DNA from: Mucilaginibacter sp.
Lineage (GTDB): Bacteria; Bacteroidota; Bacteroidia; Sphingobacteriales; Sphingobacteriaceae
Direction: 5' to 3'
Assembly (NCBI GenBank): GCA_028287805.1
Contig: JAQBOY010000321.1
Location: 1 to 46,047 of the forward strand
Length of the DNA stretch: 46,047 bases
The position numbers and the translations under genes were made by a program. Shown here piece by piece: positions 17,978 to 25,892 of the stretch. The notes below the pieces were generated by a model. That model saw only the letters and a program-made list of their open reading frames with translations. It had not been told where the DNA came from and ran no database searches. Position 1 is the stretch's first letter. Each line of letters opens with the position of its first letter.

Positions 17978-18220
17978 ATGCTGCTAAATGATAAACGTGA
18001 GTTCAGAAATGTTAAGTTATTGAAGAAGATCGAAGAACTGACCCTGTATTTAATTGAAAAAGATTCCCGCTTATTCAAGGAAAAAACCATTGATCTCGTT
18101 CCTAAAGTCAGCACCAAAGCCAAAGAGGAAGCGAAACAAGCTGGTATGTCTTTTGGTAGGGATATGGCAGACTTGTTATTTTTACTTTGTAATCATTCAA
18201 TATCGGCAAGCTTAAGTTAA
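17978..18220 (+). CDS. Small hypothetical protein
   Basis: An 80-residue ORF starting 16 bases after the previous gene. The first 35 residues are a charged amphipathic helix ('LLKKIEELTLYLIEKDSRLF') of coiled-coil character. The rest ('KAKEEAKQAGMSFGRDMADLLFLLC') is helical and ends in a short hydrophobic run. No family is recognised. It could be a genuine small protein or a chimera of two remnants. A hairpin terminator lies 40 bases after the stop, which gives some support for transcription. Confidence 0.4.
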   Translation: MLLNDKREFRNVKLLKKIEELTLYLIEKDSRLFKEKTIDLVPKVSTKAKEEAKQAGMSFGRDMADLLFLLCNHSISASLS

Positions 18221-18259
18221 CCGTGTTAATTGTCGTGTTCTCCACGTTCTTAATAGATT

Positions 18260-18285
18260 AAAAGCCGGGTAGCACCCAGCTTTTT
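18260..18285 (+). terminator. Rho-independent terminator
   Basis: AAAAGCCGGGT (18260-18270) pairs with ACCCAGCTTTT (18274-18284) with one mismatch around a 3-base loop, followed by T. It would end transcription from the MG2/plug gene and the small ORF. The complementary direction also gives A and T flanks, so it may serve the convergent Rrf2 gene too. Confidence 0.7.
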
Positions 18286-18420
18286 AAAAGCTCATCTGTT
18301 ATTTGCAGGTGTTTCGGCATCTACCGGAGGCCTTACACTTCTTGCTGCAATAATCCACGCAGTTCGGCCTACACCCCACTCTTGTCAGAAAAGATATAGC
18401 TAATGCTTCCCGCGAAAACA

Positions 18421-18879
18421 TTAAGTAGTTAATGCCGGGTTCAATAAAGTTTCGGTCAGGGCTTTTTCCTTTTCGATCATATCAGCAATGCTTGTCCCGG
18501 ATAATATTTTCAAATCAGCTGCACGTATTTCAAGATACAGATCACGTATACTACAGGTAGCCTCTACGGGGCATTCTTCGCACTTGTGATAATGATAAGT
18601 ACTCGCACAAAATACCATGGCAATAGGCCCGTCTACGAGCCTTACAACACCATCAAGGTAAATATCCTGAGGCAGTTTGCTTAATGTATAACCGCCGGCT
18701 ATACCCTTCTTGCTATGTAAATATCCTCCGTTTCTTAGGTCCAATAAAATAGATTCCAGGTATTTCCGGGGTATATTTTCCTGCTCAGATATCTGAGAAA
18801 CATGCATCGGTGATTTCTCCGCATTCTTTCCTAACGCGATCAGCGCCTTAATAGAGTACTTTGCTTTTTTTGATAACAT
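18421..18879 (-). CDS. Rrf2-family transcriptional regulator
   Basis: A 152-residue Rrf2 regulator (IscR/CymR/NsrR family). The N-terminal winged helix is clear: 'LSKKAKYSIKALIALGKNAEKSPMHVSQISEQENIPRKYLESILLDLRNGGYLHSKKGIAGGYTLSK'. Four cysteines follow at C91, C100, C103 and C109 ('CASTYHYHKCEECPVEATC'), the region that holds an iron-sulfur cluster in IscR and NsrR, so it may sense iron-sulfur status, redox or a sulfur metabolite. It is divergent from a promoter that drives a cysteine-rich leader ORF, which suggests a sulfur or cysteine role. The sulfur-assimilation genes one would expect are not present here. The effector is inferred, not shown. Confidence 0.88.
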   Translation of the reverse strand: MLSKKAKYSIKALIALGKNAEKSPMHVSQISEQENIPRKYLESILLDLRNGGYLHSKKGIAGGYTLSKLPQDIYLDGVVRLVDGPIAMVFCASTYHYHKCEECPVEATCSIRDLYLEIRAADLKILSGTSIADMIEKEKALTETLLNPALTT

Positions 18880-18906
18880 TTAAATAATTAAAAATATAGG
18901 TAATTA

Positions 18907-18932
18907 AAGGTGTTGTGTGTATATAACACCTT
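18907..18932. repeat. Inverted repeat next to the Rrf2 start
   Basis: AAGGTGTT (18907-18914) and AACACCTT (18925-18932) are perfect 8-base arms around 10 bases, 28 bases upstream of the Rrf2 start codon. This is a plausible autoregulatory operator. Confidence 0.4.
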
Positions 18933-19076
18933 GGTATTATGGGTTCGCAAACAACAATACATCATGATACCATTAATAGATATGAGCATTTTGCTGTGTT
19001 TATAGCCAACTCTTTGAAGAGCTAAAAGAGTATTATTTACAGTTGTTTTCATATTTTCAGACAAACATAAATAATA

Positions 19077-19095
19077 ATCTATTAAATCAATAGAT
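19077..19095. promoter_or_regulatory. Inverted repeat abutting the leader promoter
   Basis: ATCTATT-AAATC-AATAGAT has perfect 7-base arms and ends immediately before the -33 element of the leader promoter. Its position suits an operator, possibly for the divergent Rrf2 protein. Confidence 0.4.
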
Positions 19096-19126
19096 ATTGT
19101 AGATAATAAAAATTAATTTATATTTG
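19096..19126 (+). promoter_or_regulatory. Promoter of the poly-cysteine leader
   Basis: ATTG (19096-19099), exactly 19 bases, then TATATTTG (19119-19126), a perfect Bacteroidota -7 box. Transcription would start near 19133, about 10 bases before the leader ATG, so the leader ORF would be the first thing translated. Confidence 0.65.
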
Positions 19127-19144
19127 CCTCGCTAAATCAAAAAA

Positions 19145-19237
19145 ATGAAGACTTTTTATCATCTGTTAAACCGAACATTAAGATTCTACGATTCCCTTCC
19201 AATACCGCATAGGTGTTGCATATGTTGTTGTTGCTGA
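19145..19237 (+). CDS. Cysteine-rich leader peptide (candidate attenuator ORF)
   Basis: A 30-codon ORF, 'MKTFYHLLNRTLRFYDSLP' then 'IPHRCCICCCC', ending in TGA. Six of the last seven residues are cysteine, encoded by TGT and TGC. It lies directly behind a consensus promoter and in front of RNA sequence able to form alternative hairpins. Poly-cysteine upstream ORFs are known in mycobacteria as cysteine-responsive attenuators, where ribosomes stall when Cys-tRNA is scarce. By analogy this should couple downstream expression to cysteine supply. It is too short for the ORF track. The nearby Rrf2 gene with cluster-type cysteines fits a sulfur theme. The downstream target appears to be a 47-codon ORF and an M14 peptidase. 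Confidence 0.6.
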   Translation: MKTFYHLLNRTLRFYDSLPIPHRCCICCCC

Positions 19238-19241
19238 TTAA

Positions 19242-19295
19242 CGCAACGCCCCATACATAATTCTTGTTGTGTTATAGGTCTCGGGGACTATTGCG
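19242..19295 (+). promoter_or_regulatory. Alternative hairpins after the leader ORF
   Basis: CGCAA-CG-CCCC (19242-19252) can pair with GGGG-ACTA-TTGCG (19283-19295). The competing hairpin ATAGGTC/GACTAT (19274-19280 with 19286-19291, one bulge) uses part of the same right arm. Mutually exclusive folds beginning 5 bases past the leader stop are the layout of a ribosome-controlled attenuator. No clear U tract follows, so control might act on translation or through Rho. Confidence 0.4.
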
Positions 19296-19374
19296 GCATA
19301 ATACTTCCAATAAATTCAAATTACTTCACTCATCTTTATCTATTAAAATGAATAAATAAGAAAAAATATAATCA

Positions 19375-19389
19375 GCAAGGAAGCCTTGC
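19375..19389 (+). repeat. Small stem-loop before the 47-codon ORF
   Basis: GCAAGG-AAG-CCTTGC has perfect 6-base arms and a 3-base loop, 9 bases upstream of the ATG at 19399, where it could affect translation start. Confidence 0.4.
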
Positions 19390-19398
19390 CGGTTATAA

Positions 19399-19542
19399 AT
19401 GAACGACCAGTTTCGTAACGGCAATTACGCCAGAAGCATAAATCTGAATGCCAGAAAGGTAATTGTGCCGACACGCAAGCCGGGCGGGCAAAAAGCACCA
19501 GATACAACTGCATCCCCCGTTAAAAGTGAGCGGGAGGAGTGA
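19399..19542 (+). CDS. Small basic ORF of 47 residues
   Basis: ATG to TGA, 'MNDQFRNGNYARSINLNARK' then 'VIVPTRKPGGQKAPDT', with a charged tail ending 'SEREE'. It has 47 residues, is rich in Asn, Arg and Lys, and has no hydrophobic segment. It lies between the poly-cysteine leader and the M14 peptidase, 47 bases before the peptidase start. I do not recognise a family. It could be a real small protein, a second leader, or the tail of a lost gene with a fortuitous ATG. Confidence 0.35.
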   Translation: MNDQFRNGNYARSINLNARKVIVPTRKPGGQKAPDTTASPVKSEREE

Positions 19543-19589
19543 TTAACAATTTAAAATCAGTTATTTAGCATTAAGATTAAACTAAAAAC

Positions 19590-22385
19590 ATGAAAAAAAT
19601 TTACATTGCCATTTTCTGTTCGATGTTCCTGTCGGGCAGCTTACTGGCGCAAACTATTCCATCCCCAAAAGAGTTTTTTGGCTTCAACATCGGGGACGAT
19701 TATCAACTGGCTAATTTTACACAAACAGAAGCCTATTTTAAAAAGCTTACAGCTTCTCCACGTACAAAATATGTAGACATCGGGCTTACCGAAGAAGGCC
19801 GGCATCAATTTATGCTGGTTATTTCTTCACCCGAGAATATAAAGAAATTAGAACAATATCGAACCATCTCAAAAAAAATGGCCCATGCCGAGGGCCTTAC
19901 CGACGAAGAGGCTCACCAGCTTTCATTAGACGGTAAGGTTGTTGTTTGGATAGATGGCGGTTTACATGCTACCGAAGTATTGGGTATTCATCAGTTAATA
20001 GAAACCTCATACCAACTGGTTACCCGGAATGATGACGAAACTAAAAAAATATTAGATAAAGATATTATTTTAATGGTACATGCTAATCCGGACGGCCAGG
20101 AGTTGATCTCTAACTGGTATATGAAGGAAAAAGACCCCCAGAAACGTAATATGAATGTGCCGCGCTTGTGGGAAAAATATGTTGGCCATGATAATAATCG
20201 CGATTCTTATATGATGAATATGAAAGAGTCGCAAAATATTACCCATCAACAATTTTTAGACTGGATACCACAAATAGTTTATAATCATCATCAGTCAGGC
20301 CCTGCCGGTTCCGTTGTAGCGGGTCCGCCTTTCCGCGATCCATTTAACTATTTATACGATCCGTTACTAATGACCAGTATTGATGAAGTAGGATCAGCGA
20401 TGAACAGCAGGCTTAACGCCGAAGGAAAACCAGGTTATACCCAACGCTCCGGAACAGAGTTCTCTACATGGTTTAACGGTGGGGTGCGCACAGCAACTTA
20501 TTTCCATAATACGGTAGGTTTGTTAACTGAAATGATAGGCAGCCCTGCACCTTCCACTATTCCGGTAGTGCCTGAGCGTTTAATACCAAATAGCGCAACG
20601 CCATTCCCGGTTCTGCCGCAAACCTGGCATTTCAGGCAATCCGTAGAGTATTCATTGTCGCTTAACTACGCGGTATTAAATTATGCTGCGCGCCATAGTG
20701 ATGAGTTATTATACAATATGTATAGGATGGGTAAAAACTCTATCGAACGAGGAAGTAAAGATTACTGGACACTTTCACCCAAGCGCTCTGATGCGATAGT
20801 TGAAGCGGCCAAAGCAGGACGACCAGCTGTAGACAGCACTGCAGGCGGTGGGCGGGGAGGACGCGGTGGTGCCGCAGGCGCGGTTACTATTGGCGGTGCG
20901 CGTAATGGAAATATAGCGCTTAAATATTATGATGAGGTATTAAAAAATCCCGAACTACGTGATCCCCGGGGATATATCATTAGCGTAGATCAGCCTGATT
21001 TTGCAACGGCGGTAAAGTTCGTCAATCTTTGTATCAGATCAGGACTTATTGTACAAAAAGCGACTGCGGCATTTACCGTAAATGGTAAAAATTATCCCGC
21101 CGGCTCTTACATCCTGAAAACTAACCAGGCATTTCGCCCGGAAGTGTTGGACAGATTTGAACCAGAAAATCATCCCAATGATTTCTTGTACCCGGGCGGC
21201 CCCCCAATAAAGCCGTACGATATGACCGGCTGGACAGTAGCTTACCAAATGGGTATTAAATTTGATCGCATACTGGATGACTTTAACGGTCCTTTCCAAC
21301 GTATTTCTTATGGCGAATTACAGCCAATGCCGCTTGCTTCTGCACCGGCAACTGCTAAAAACGGTTATTTCATTAGCCCAACTGCCAACAATTCATTTAT
21401 AGCGGTTAACGATCTTTTACAGGCTGGTGTGGGCGTATATCGTTTAACCGAAGCTTCTGCCACCCAACCTGCAGGTTCTTTTTATGTTGCTTACTCCGAA
21501 AAAGCAAAAGCGGTATTGGATAAAGCGGCAAAAGAACTGTACGTAAAAGCGGTAACAGCACCAAAAAAGCCAAAAAACATTGAACCAATAAATACTGCCC
21601 GAATAGCGCTTTGGGATCAATATGGAGGTTCTATGCCTTCGGGCTGGACCCGCTGGATGATGGAGCAGTACCATTTCCCATTTAAAGTTGTTTATCCGCA
21701 GGAGTTTGATGCAGGTGATTTAAAAAGCAAGTTTGATGTGATTATACTTGTTGGAGGAGCTGTGCCGCCTCCGGGAAGAGACGGTGGTAATTTTGGTGGC
21801 GGCGGCCGTGGAGGTCGTAGTGCCGGTGAGATCCCTGATGAGTATAAAACCTGGACCGGGCGACTTACCGTAGAGAAAACAGTACCACTGCTTAAAACAT
21901 TTTTAGAAGCTGGCGGAACTATTGTTACAGTAGGCACCAGCGCGAATTTAGCTTATGCCCTTAATTTGCCGGTGCATAACGCGCTGGTTGATGTAGTAGG
22001 GGGCAAAGAAGTGCCTTTTTCAGGTGATAAATTTTATATTCCGGGTACCATATTGCGTGCTTCGGTTGATACCAGGCAGCCGGCCAATTATGGTATGGAA
22101 AATGAAGTGGACGTGATGTTTGACAATAGCCCGGTATTTAAACTGGATGCAGATGCGGCCAGTAAAGGCGTTAAACCATTAATGTGGTTTAGTACCGATA
22201 AGCCATTACGAAGCGGTTGGGCCTGGGGACAACAATATTTGAAAGATGATGTAGCGGCATTTTCGGCGCAAGTAGGTGCGGGGACGCTTTACTCATTCGG
22301 ACCGGAAATAACTTTCCGCGCGCAGCCTCATGGCACATTCAAATTATTGTTTAATGAGTTATATAAAAAAGGCAGCCAGAAATAG
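19590..22385 (+). CDS. M14-family zinc carboxypeptidase-like protein, secreted
   Basis: A 931-residue secreted metallopeptidase with a signal peptide 'MKKIYIAIFCSMFLSGSLLAQ'. The M14 domain fills about 45-350. Zinc ligands are H126 and E129 in 'DGGLHATEV' and a His in 'YNHHQSGP' (233/234). The substrate-binding Arg is probably in 'DNNRDSY', and the catalytic Glu is E314 in 'LLTEMIGS'. The C-terminal half has alpha/beta domains of unclear function ('IALWDQYGGSMPSGWTRWMMEQYHFPF'), close to those of other long Bacteroidota M14 proteins. Two Gly/Arg-rich tracts interrupt it at about 417-430 ('GGGRGGRGGAAG') and 728-744 ('GGNFGGGGRGGRSAG'). It probably trims peptides outside the cytoplasm. A link to the cysteine-rich leader is only positional. 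Confidence 0.85.
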   Translation: MKKIYIAIFCSMFLSGSLLAQTIPSPKEFFGFNIGDDYQLANFTQTEAYFKKLTASPRTKYVDIGLTEEGRHQFMLVISSPENIKKLEQYRTISKKMAHAEGLTDEEAHQLSLDGKVVVWIDGGLHATEVLGIHQLIETSYQLVTRNDDETKKILDKDIILMVHANPDGQELISNWYMKEKDPQKRNMNVPRLWEKYVGHDNNRDSYMMNMKESQNITHQQFLDWIPQIVYNHHQSGPAGSVVAGPPFRDPFNYLYDPLLMTSIDEVGSAMNSRLNAEGKPGYTQRSGTEFSTWFNGGVRTATYFHNTVGLLTEMIGSPAPSTIPVVPERLIPNSATPFPVLPQTWHFRQSVEYSLSLNYAVLNYAARHSDELLYNMYRMGKNSIERGSKDYWTLSPKRSDAIVEAAKAGRPAVDSTAGGGRGGRGGAAGAVTIGGARNGNIALKYYDEVLKNPELRDPRGYIISVDQPDFATAVKFVNLCIRSGLIVQKATAAFTVNGKNYPAGSYILKTNQAFRPEVLDRFEPENHPNDFLYPGGPPIKPYDMTGWTVAYQMGIKFDRILDDFNGPFQRISYGELQPMPLASAPATAKNGYFISPTANNSFIAVNDLLQAGVGVYRLTEASATQPAGSFYVAYSEKAKAVLDKAAKELYVKAVTAPKKPKNIEPINTARIALWDQYGGSMPSGWTRWMMEQYHFPFKVVYPQEFDAGDLKSKFDVIILVGGAVPPPGRDGGNFGGGGRGGRSAGEIPDEYKTWTGRLTVEKTVPLLKTFLEAGGTIVTVGTSANLAYALNLPVHNALVDVVGGKEVPFSGDKFYIPGTILRASVDTRQPANYGMENEVDVMFDNSPVFKLDADAASKGVKPLMWFSTDKPLRSGWAWGQQYLKDDVAAFSAQVGAGTLYSFGPEITFRAQPHGTFKLLFNELYKKGSQK

Positions 22386-22396
22386 CCTTGATTGAT

Positions 22397-22427
22397 ACTA
22401 AGGAATGGCGATAAGCCATTCCTTAGT
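22397..22427 (+). terminator. Terminator between convergent M14 and MFS genes
   Basis: ACTAAGGAATGGC (22397-22409) pairs perfectly over 13 bases with GCCATTCCTTAGT (22415-22427) around GATAA. TATATTTT follows on the plus strand. It begins 11 bases after the peptidase stop and may also block read-through from the minus-strand operon. Confidence 0.8.
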
Positions 22428-22529
22428 TATATTTTCCTCATTAAACGTTTCAACTTTAATTCCATGATGGGTTATGAAAGTGAAACCATGATTGGCATTT
22501 TTCTTTTCCAGCTCATGGCGAACCGGTAA

Positions 22530-23768
22530 TCAGGCTGTTCTTTTAATTTTTACTGCAAAAAGAGACCATGTAGCCAATAACATGAGTACTGCCGAAACCT
22601 GGTAAATAACAGACAGGTCAATATGTGCGTCTTTTAAGATCCCGCCTATCAGCACCATAATACCGCCGACAATAGTGCTCAGGAAATTAAGGAAACCATA
22701 CCCGGTGGCTATGTACCGGTTATCTACGATCTGGCAAAGTATGGGCATCAGGTTAGCATCATTAAAACCACGGGCCAGTCCGTAAATGATCATAGCCATA
22801 ATACCGATGGCAAAAACAGAGGTAGATGACATCAAAAACAAAAACGGTGCGCCAAGTGTGAATCCAATAATAATCACATATAAACGGGCTTTGGGATTAC
22901 TTCGCGACCATCGGTCGGCCAATAAACCACCACATACCACGCCTATAAATGAGCCAATTTGGACATATCCCGTTGCCGCAATACCTGCCTGACCAAGGCT
23001 AAGGCTAAAGTGCTCCTTTAAAAAAGTTGGCAGCCAGCCATACAGTAGCCAGTTCACCATACCCAACGCACAAAAATATAATAACACAATACGAAAGGAC
23101 GATTCAGAAAAAAGCATTTTAAAAGAGTGAAACAGGTTAAGGGGTTTTTCAACAACCAGAATATCAGGTTGATCACCATCTTCTTGTACAGGTTTGCTAT
23201 TTTTAAGGAGAAACAAAAGTACCACGGCATATAATATACCAAACAGGCCAAATACCCTGAACCCGTGACGCCATCCCCATAATTCGGCAATGTAACCCCC
23301 AAGCCCTCCAAGTGCCAAACCGGCATATAGCCCACTCATGTGTAAACCGGTTGCCAACGAGCGTGTGCGCCCCCTATGGTAATCAATTATTAAAGCAAGT
23401 GCAGCCGGGATATAACAAGCCTCGCTGATACCCATTACCACACGTGCGGCTAACATTTCGTTAAAAGAGCTTACAAAGCCTGTCCACAAGGTTACAGCCG
23501 ACCATACCGATACACTAAAAACAATGACAGCTTTCCTGCCATATTTATCGGCGAAAAAACCACCTAAAGGGCTTAATATGCCGTATGACCATAGAAATGC
23601 CGAAGTTAACAGACCAAATTGGGCGTCATTCAAATGGAACTCTCCAATGATAGGGTCACGCATTGAGGTAATGAGTATCCGATCAAAATAGTTTAAAAAG
23701 GCCACTACCCACAGCAAGCCTACAATAATCCATGGATAATAAGAACCTGATGTTTTAAAATTTGTCAT
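22530..23768 (-). CDS. MFS transporter, probable sialic acid permease
   Basis: A 412-residue, 12-helix major facilitator protein. The first helix is 'YPWIIVGLLWVVAFLNYFDRILI', and the loop 2-3 signature is 'GGFFADKYGRKAVIVFSVSVW'. The NYFDR motif after helix 1 is typical of the anion:cation symporter group that takes up sugar acids. It is the last gene of the minus-strand sialic acid operon, 28 bases behind the kelch protein gene. In other Bacteroidota, such as Tannerella and Bacteroides, an MFS-type NanT carries sialic acid across the inner membrane, so the same role is inferred here. No substrate residues can be assigned. Confidence 0.82.
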   Translation of the reverse strand: MTNFKTSGSYYPWIIVGLLWVVAFLNYFDRILITSMRDPIIGEFHLNDAQFGLLTSAFLWSYGILSPLGGFFADKYGRKAVIVFSVSVWSAVTLWTGFVSSFNEMLAARVVMGISEACYIPAALALIIDYHRGRTRSLATGLHMSGLYAGLALGGLGGYIAELWGWRHGFRVFGLFGILYAVVLLFLLKNSKPVQEDGDQPDILVVEKPLNLFHSFKMLFSESSFRIVLLYFCALGMVNWLLYGWLPTFLKEHFSLSLGQAGIAATGYVQIGSFIGVVCGGLLADRWSRSNPKARLYVIIIGFTLGAPFLFLMSSTSVFAIGIMAMIIYGLARGFNDANLMPILCQIVDNRYIATGYGFLNFLSTIVGGIMVLIGGILKDAHIDLSVIYQVSAVLMLLATWSLFAVKIKRTA

Positions 23769-23796
23769 TGATTAGCTAAATAATAAACATGCTTAC

Positions 23797-24924
23797 TCAC
23801 TTTAAATTTGGCACAACTTTAAGCACACGCGGTGTACGCACAGCGGGCCTTACCTCTCCTCCTGGAAAAATTAACTCGCCATTCCATAACACCAATGTGG
23901 TAGTTACCGGTGCCCAAACACTGCCATTCGGGTGAGTAACTACATCTGCTTTTTTATGGGTATATATTTCACCGGCAACAGACCAGCTGTTTTTACCGGG
24001 ATTGTAACAAAGTATTTGATTACTAAATCCCGGATGCTTATCTTTTAATATTGCCGCTTTTTTTACCAGCCTGCCATTGTCACCTCCAAATATCAACAGT
24101 CTGTTCTGTTTGGTTGCATAGGCCGGGTTTGCAGCTGCAACTGTAGCAAAAGGCATATCGCTCAGCTTTTTCCAGCCTTTTCCCGGCGTATATTCATAGG
24201 CATCATTTAAATACCTTCGTTTTACAGCTCCTTTTCCATCATCAACTAATGCAGTGCCGCTAAACAAATAAAAAGAACCATTTTGAGTTCCTGAAACACT
24301 TAACATGCGTTCAGGACCGGGCCATGATTCTAATATCGTCCATGCTGTTGTGGTAACAGGCTGTGACAGATCAATTGACCAGAAATTCCTGGCGGCATGT
24401 TTGTCATCAGGGTTTACTAATCCGCCTGCAATGTAAACGGTATGCCCGGCCAGCGCTCCGGAACTGTTGGCCAACGCAGCCGGCATATCAGGCAATTTGC
24501 TAATGCTTATTTTCCCGTTTTTATAGCTAATGCTTATCACGTTTTTGTAATGGCCACCGGCATTGCTGCCACCAAAACAAATGAGTTGATTGTGCCAGGT
24601 TACCGATACACCATATCCAAGCGGCATGGGTAATTTCCCGGCCTCTTTCCAGCGTCCATCTGATTTTTCAAGTACAAATATTTTAGCTGTCCATGTTTTT
24701 TTTGCGCCTGTCCATGGCCCACCCCCATCTGGAAAATTGGCCCCTCCCGCTACAATTAAACTGCCGTTTGATACCCCGGCAAATGATCCCGCAAATCCAT
24801 ACTTATCAGGTATGGCAGGTAGTTCGCCCCAGCTAAAATACGAAACGGGGCGTGATTCCTGAGCTTTAATTGGTGTGGTTAAAAGCATAATAACTATTCC
24901 CGTGTAAATTAGTCTGCGTTGCAT
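23797..24924 (-). CDS. Kelch-type cyclically permuted mutarotase (NanM-like)
   Basis: A 375-residue exported beta-propeller with signal peptide 'MQRRLIYTGIVIMLLTTPIKAQ'. Kelch-like blades recur as 'SLIVAGGANFPDGG', 'QLICFGGSNAGG', 'TVYIAGGLVNPDD', 'RLLIFGGDNGRL' and 'ELIFPGGEVRPAVRTPRV'. The opening 'WGELPAIPDKYGFAGSFAGVSNGSLIVAGGANFP' is that of the cyclically permuted mutarotase family to which NanM belongs. NanM converts alpha-sialic acid released by sialidase into the beta-anomer in the periplasm. Its place between the lyases and the transporter, in an operon with a sialidase, makes that role likely. Confidence 0.82.
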   Translation of the reverse strand: MQRRLIYTGIVIMLLTTPIKAQESRPVSYFSWGELPAIPDKYGFAGSFAGVSNGSLIVAGGANFPDGGGPWTGAKKTWTAKIFVLEKSDGRWKEAGKLPMPLGYGVSVTWHNQLICFGGSNAGGHYKNVISISYKNGKISISKLPDMPAALANSSGALAGHTVYIAGGLVNPDDKHAARNFWSIDLSQPVTTTAWTILESWPGPERMLSVSGTQNGSFYLFSGTALVDDGKGAVKRRYLNDAYEYTPGKGWKKLSDMPFATVAAANPAYATKQNRLLIFGGDNGRLVKKAAILKDKHPGFSNQILCYNPGKNSWSVAGEIYTHKKADVVTHPNGSVWAPVTTTLVLWNGELIFPGGEVRPAVRTPRVLKVVPNLK

Positions 24925-24951
24925 AAAATTATAGTGTTAAAACACATTATT

Positions 24952-25866
24952 TTAAGCCTGGTAACTTTTTAGTAATTCAAAAAAGCCTAATTCTTCAAGG
25001 TCGGTTTTAAGCTGATGGTAAGCCTGATCTGATAATCCGGTTAGTGGTAATCTTGCGTTCCCCATGTCAATACCCAGCATTTTCATAATAGCCCTTTGCG
25101 CAGCAATGGAAGGATGTTTAATAATACATCTGATAAAGTCGACCACCTTTAGCTGCAACGCTCTTGCCTCATCGTGTTTTCCGGTGCGGTAAAGATCAAT
25201 AATGTGTAAGTAAACCGGCGCGGCAAAAGTGTAAGTGCTGCCAATAGCGCCTTCGGCACCTACTGCCAGTGCGCTTAACAGCATCTCATCTAAACCATAA
25301 AGCGCTTCAAATTTACCCTCTTTATAGTTTAAACAAGCCTGGTACTCATATAGGGTTGATGCTGTATATTTTATGCCAGCAAGGTTAGGGATCGATTTTT
25401 CACCCAATTTTAAAAATTCAACCATATCCATACCTACGCCGGTTAAGTTAGGCATGTGATAATAATAGAAGGGAAGGGCAGGTGCTGCTGATGCGATTTC
25501 TGCCATACAGTCAACCAGGTTCTGAACCGATGTTGGCTTAAAGTAAAATGCCGCTACTGACGAAAAAGCATCGGCTCCAATAGCCGCGGCATGCGCCGCG
25601 AGTTTCTTACATTCAGCTATTGAGGTATGCCCTACATGTACCAGCACCAATATTCGTTTACGGGACGCCTTAACATAAGCTTCAGCAACAGACATTCTTT
25701 CCTCAACCGTCATGTTGGGGCCCTCGCCATTTGTGCCGCATATAAAAACCCCGGATATGCCTTCGGCAACAAGTTTATCAACAAGTGCCGGTATAATATC
25801 ATTATTCAACGAGCCATTCGATTTATAGGCTGCAAAAGTTGCTGCAACTATACCTTTTATTTTCAT
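24952..25866 (-). CDS. nanA: N-acetylneuraminate lyase
   Basis: A 304-residue class I aldolase of the DapA/NanA family, which cleaves sialic acid to N-acetylmannosamine and pyruvate in the cytoplasm. The carboxylate-binding motif is 'GTNGEGPNMT' (44-53). The catalytic Tyr is Y136 in 'YYYHMP', and the Schiff-base Lys is K166 in 'LAGIKYTAS'. 'YGLDEMLLSALAVGAEGAIGSTYTF' matches the NanA-specific stretch 'G.DE....LA.GA.G.IGSTYN' that separates sialic acid lyases from dihydrodipicolinate synthase. Length is normal. It lies 26 bases behind a second DapA-like gene and 27 before the NanM-like gene. No NanE or ManNAc kinase is in the window. Confidence 0.87.
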   Translation of the reverse strand: MKIKGIVAATFAAYKSNGSLNNDIIPALVDKLVAEGISGVFICGTNGEGPNMTVEERMSVAEAYVKASRKRILVLVHVGHTSIAECKKLAAHAAAIGADAFSSVAAFYFKPTSVQNLVDCMAEIASAAPALPFYYYHMPNLTGVGMDMVEFLKLGEKSIPNLAGIKYTASTLYEYQACLNYKEGKFEALYGLDEMLLSALAVGAEGAIGSTYTFAAPVYLHIIDLYRTGKHDEARALQLKVVDFIRCIIKHPSIAAQRAIMKMLGIDMGNARLPLTGLSDQAYHQLKTDLEELGFFELLKSYQA

Positions 25867-25892
25867 GTATATAAGTGTAAATATTTATTTAT

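Larger units (their letters stand above)
18880..19589. other. 710-base regulatory interval between Rrf2 and the M14 peptidase
   Basis: This interval has no long ORF but is dense with signals: inverted repeats at 18907-18932 and 19077-19095, a consensus promoter at 19096-19126, a 30-codon poly-cysteine leader ORF at 19145-19237, alternative hairpins at 19242-19295, a small stem-loop at 19375-19389 and a 47-codon ORF at 19399-19542. The components are listed separately. Confidence 0.6.

Noticed and set aside
19201-19237. Cysteine codon run explained as simple TGT/TGC repeat
   Set aside because: A low-complexity repeat is possible, but the run is in frame with an ATG placed just after a consensus promoter and ends at a stop, which favours a leader ORF.
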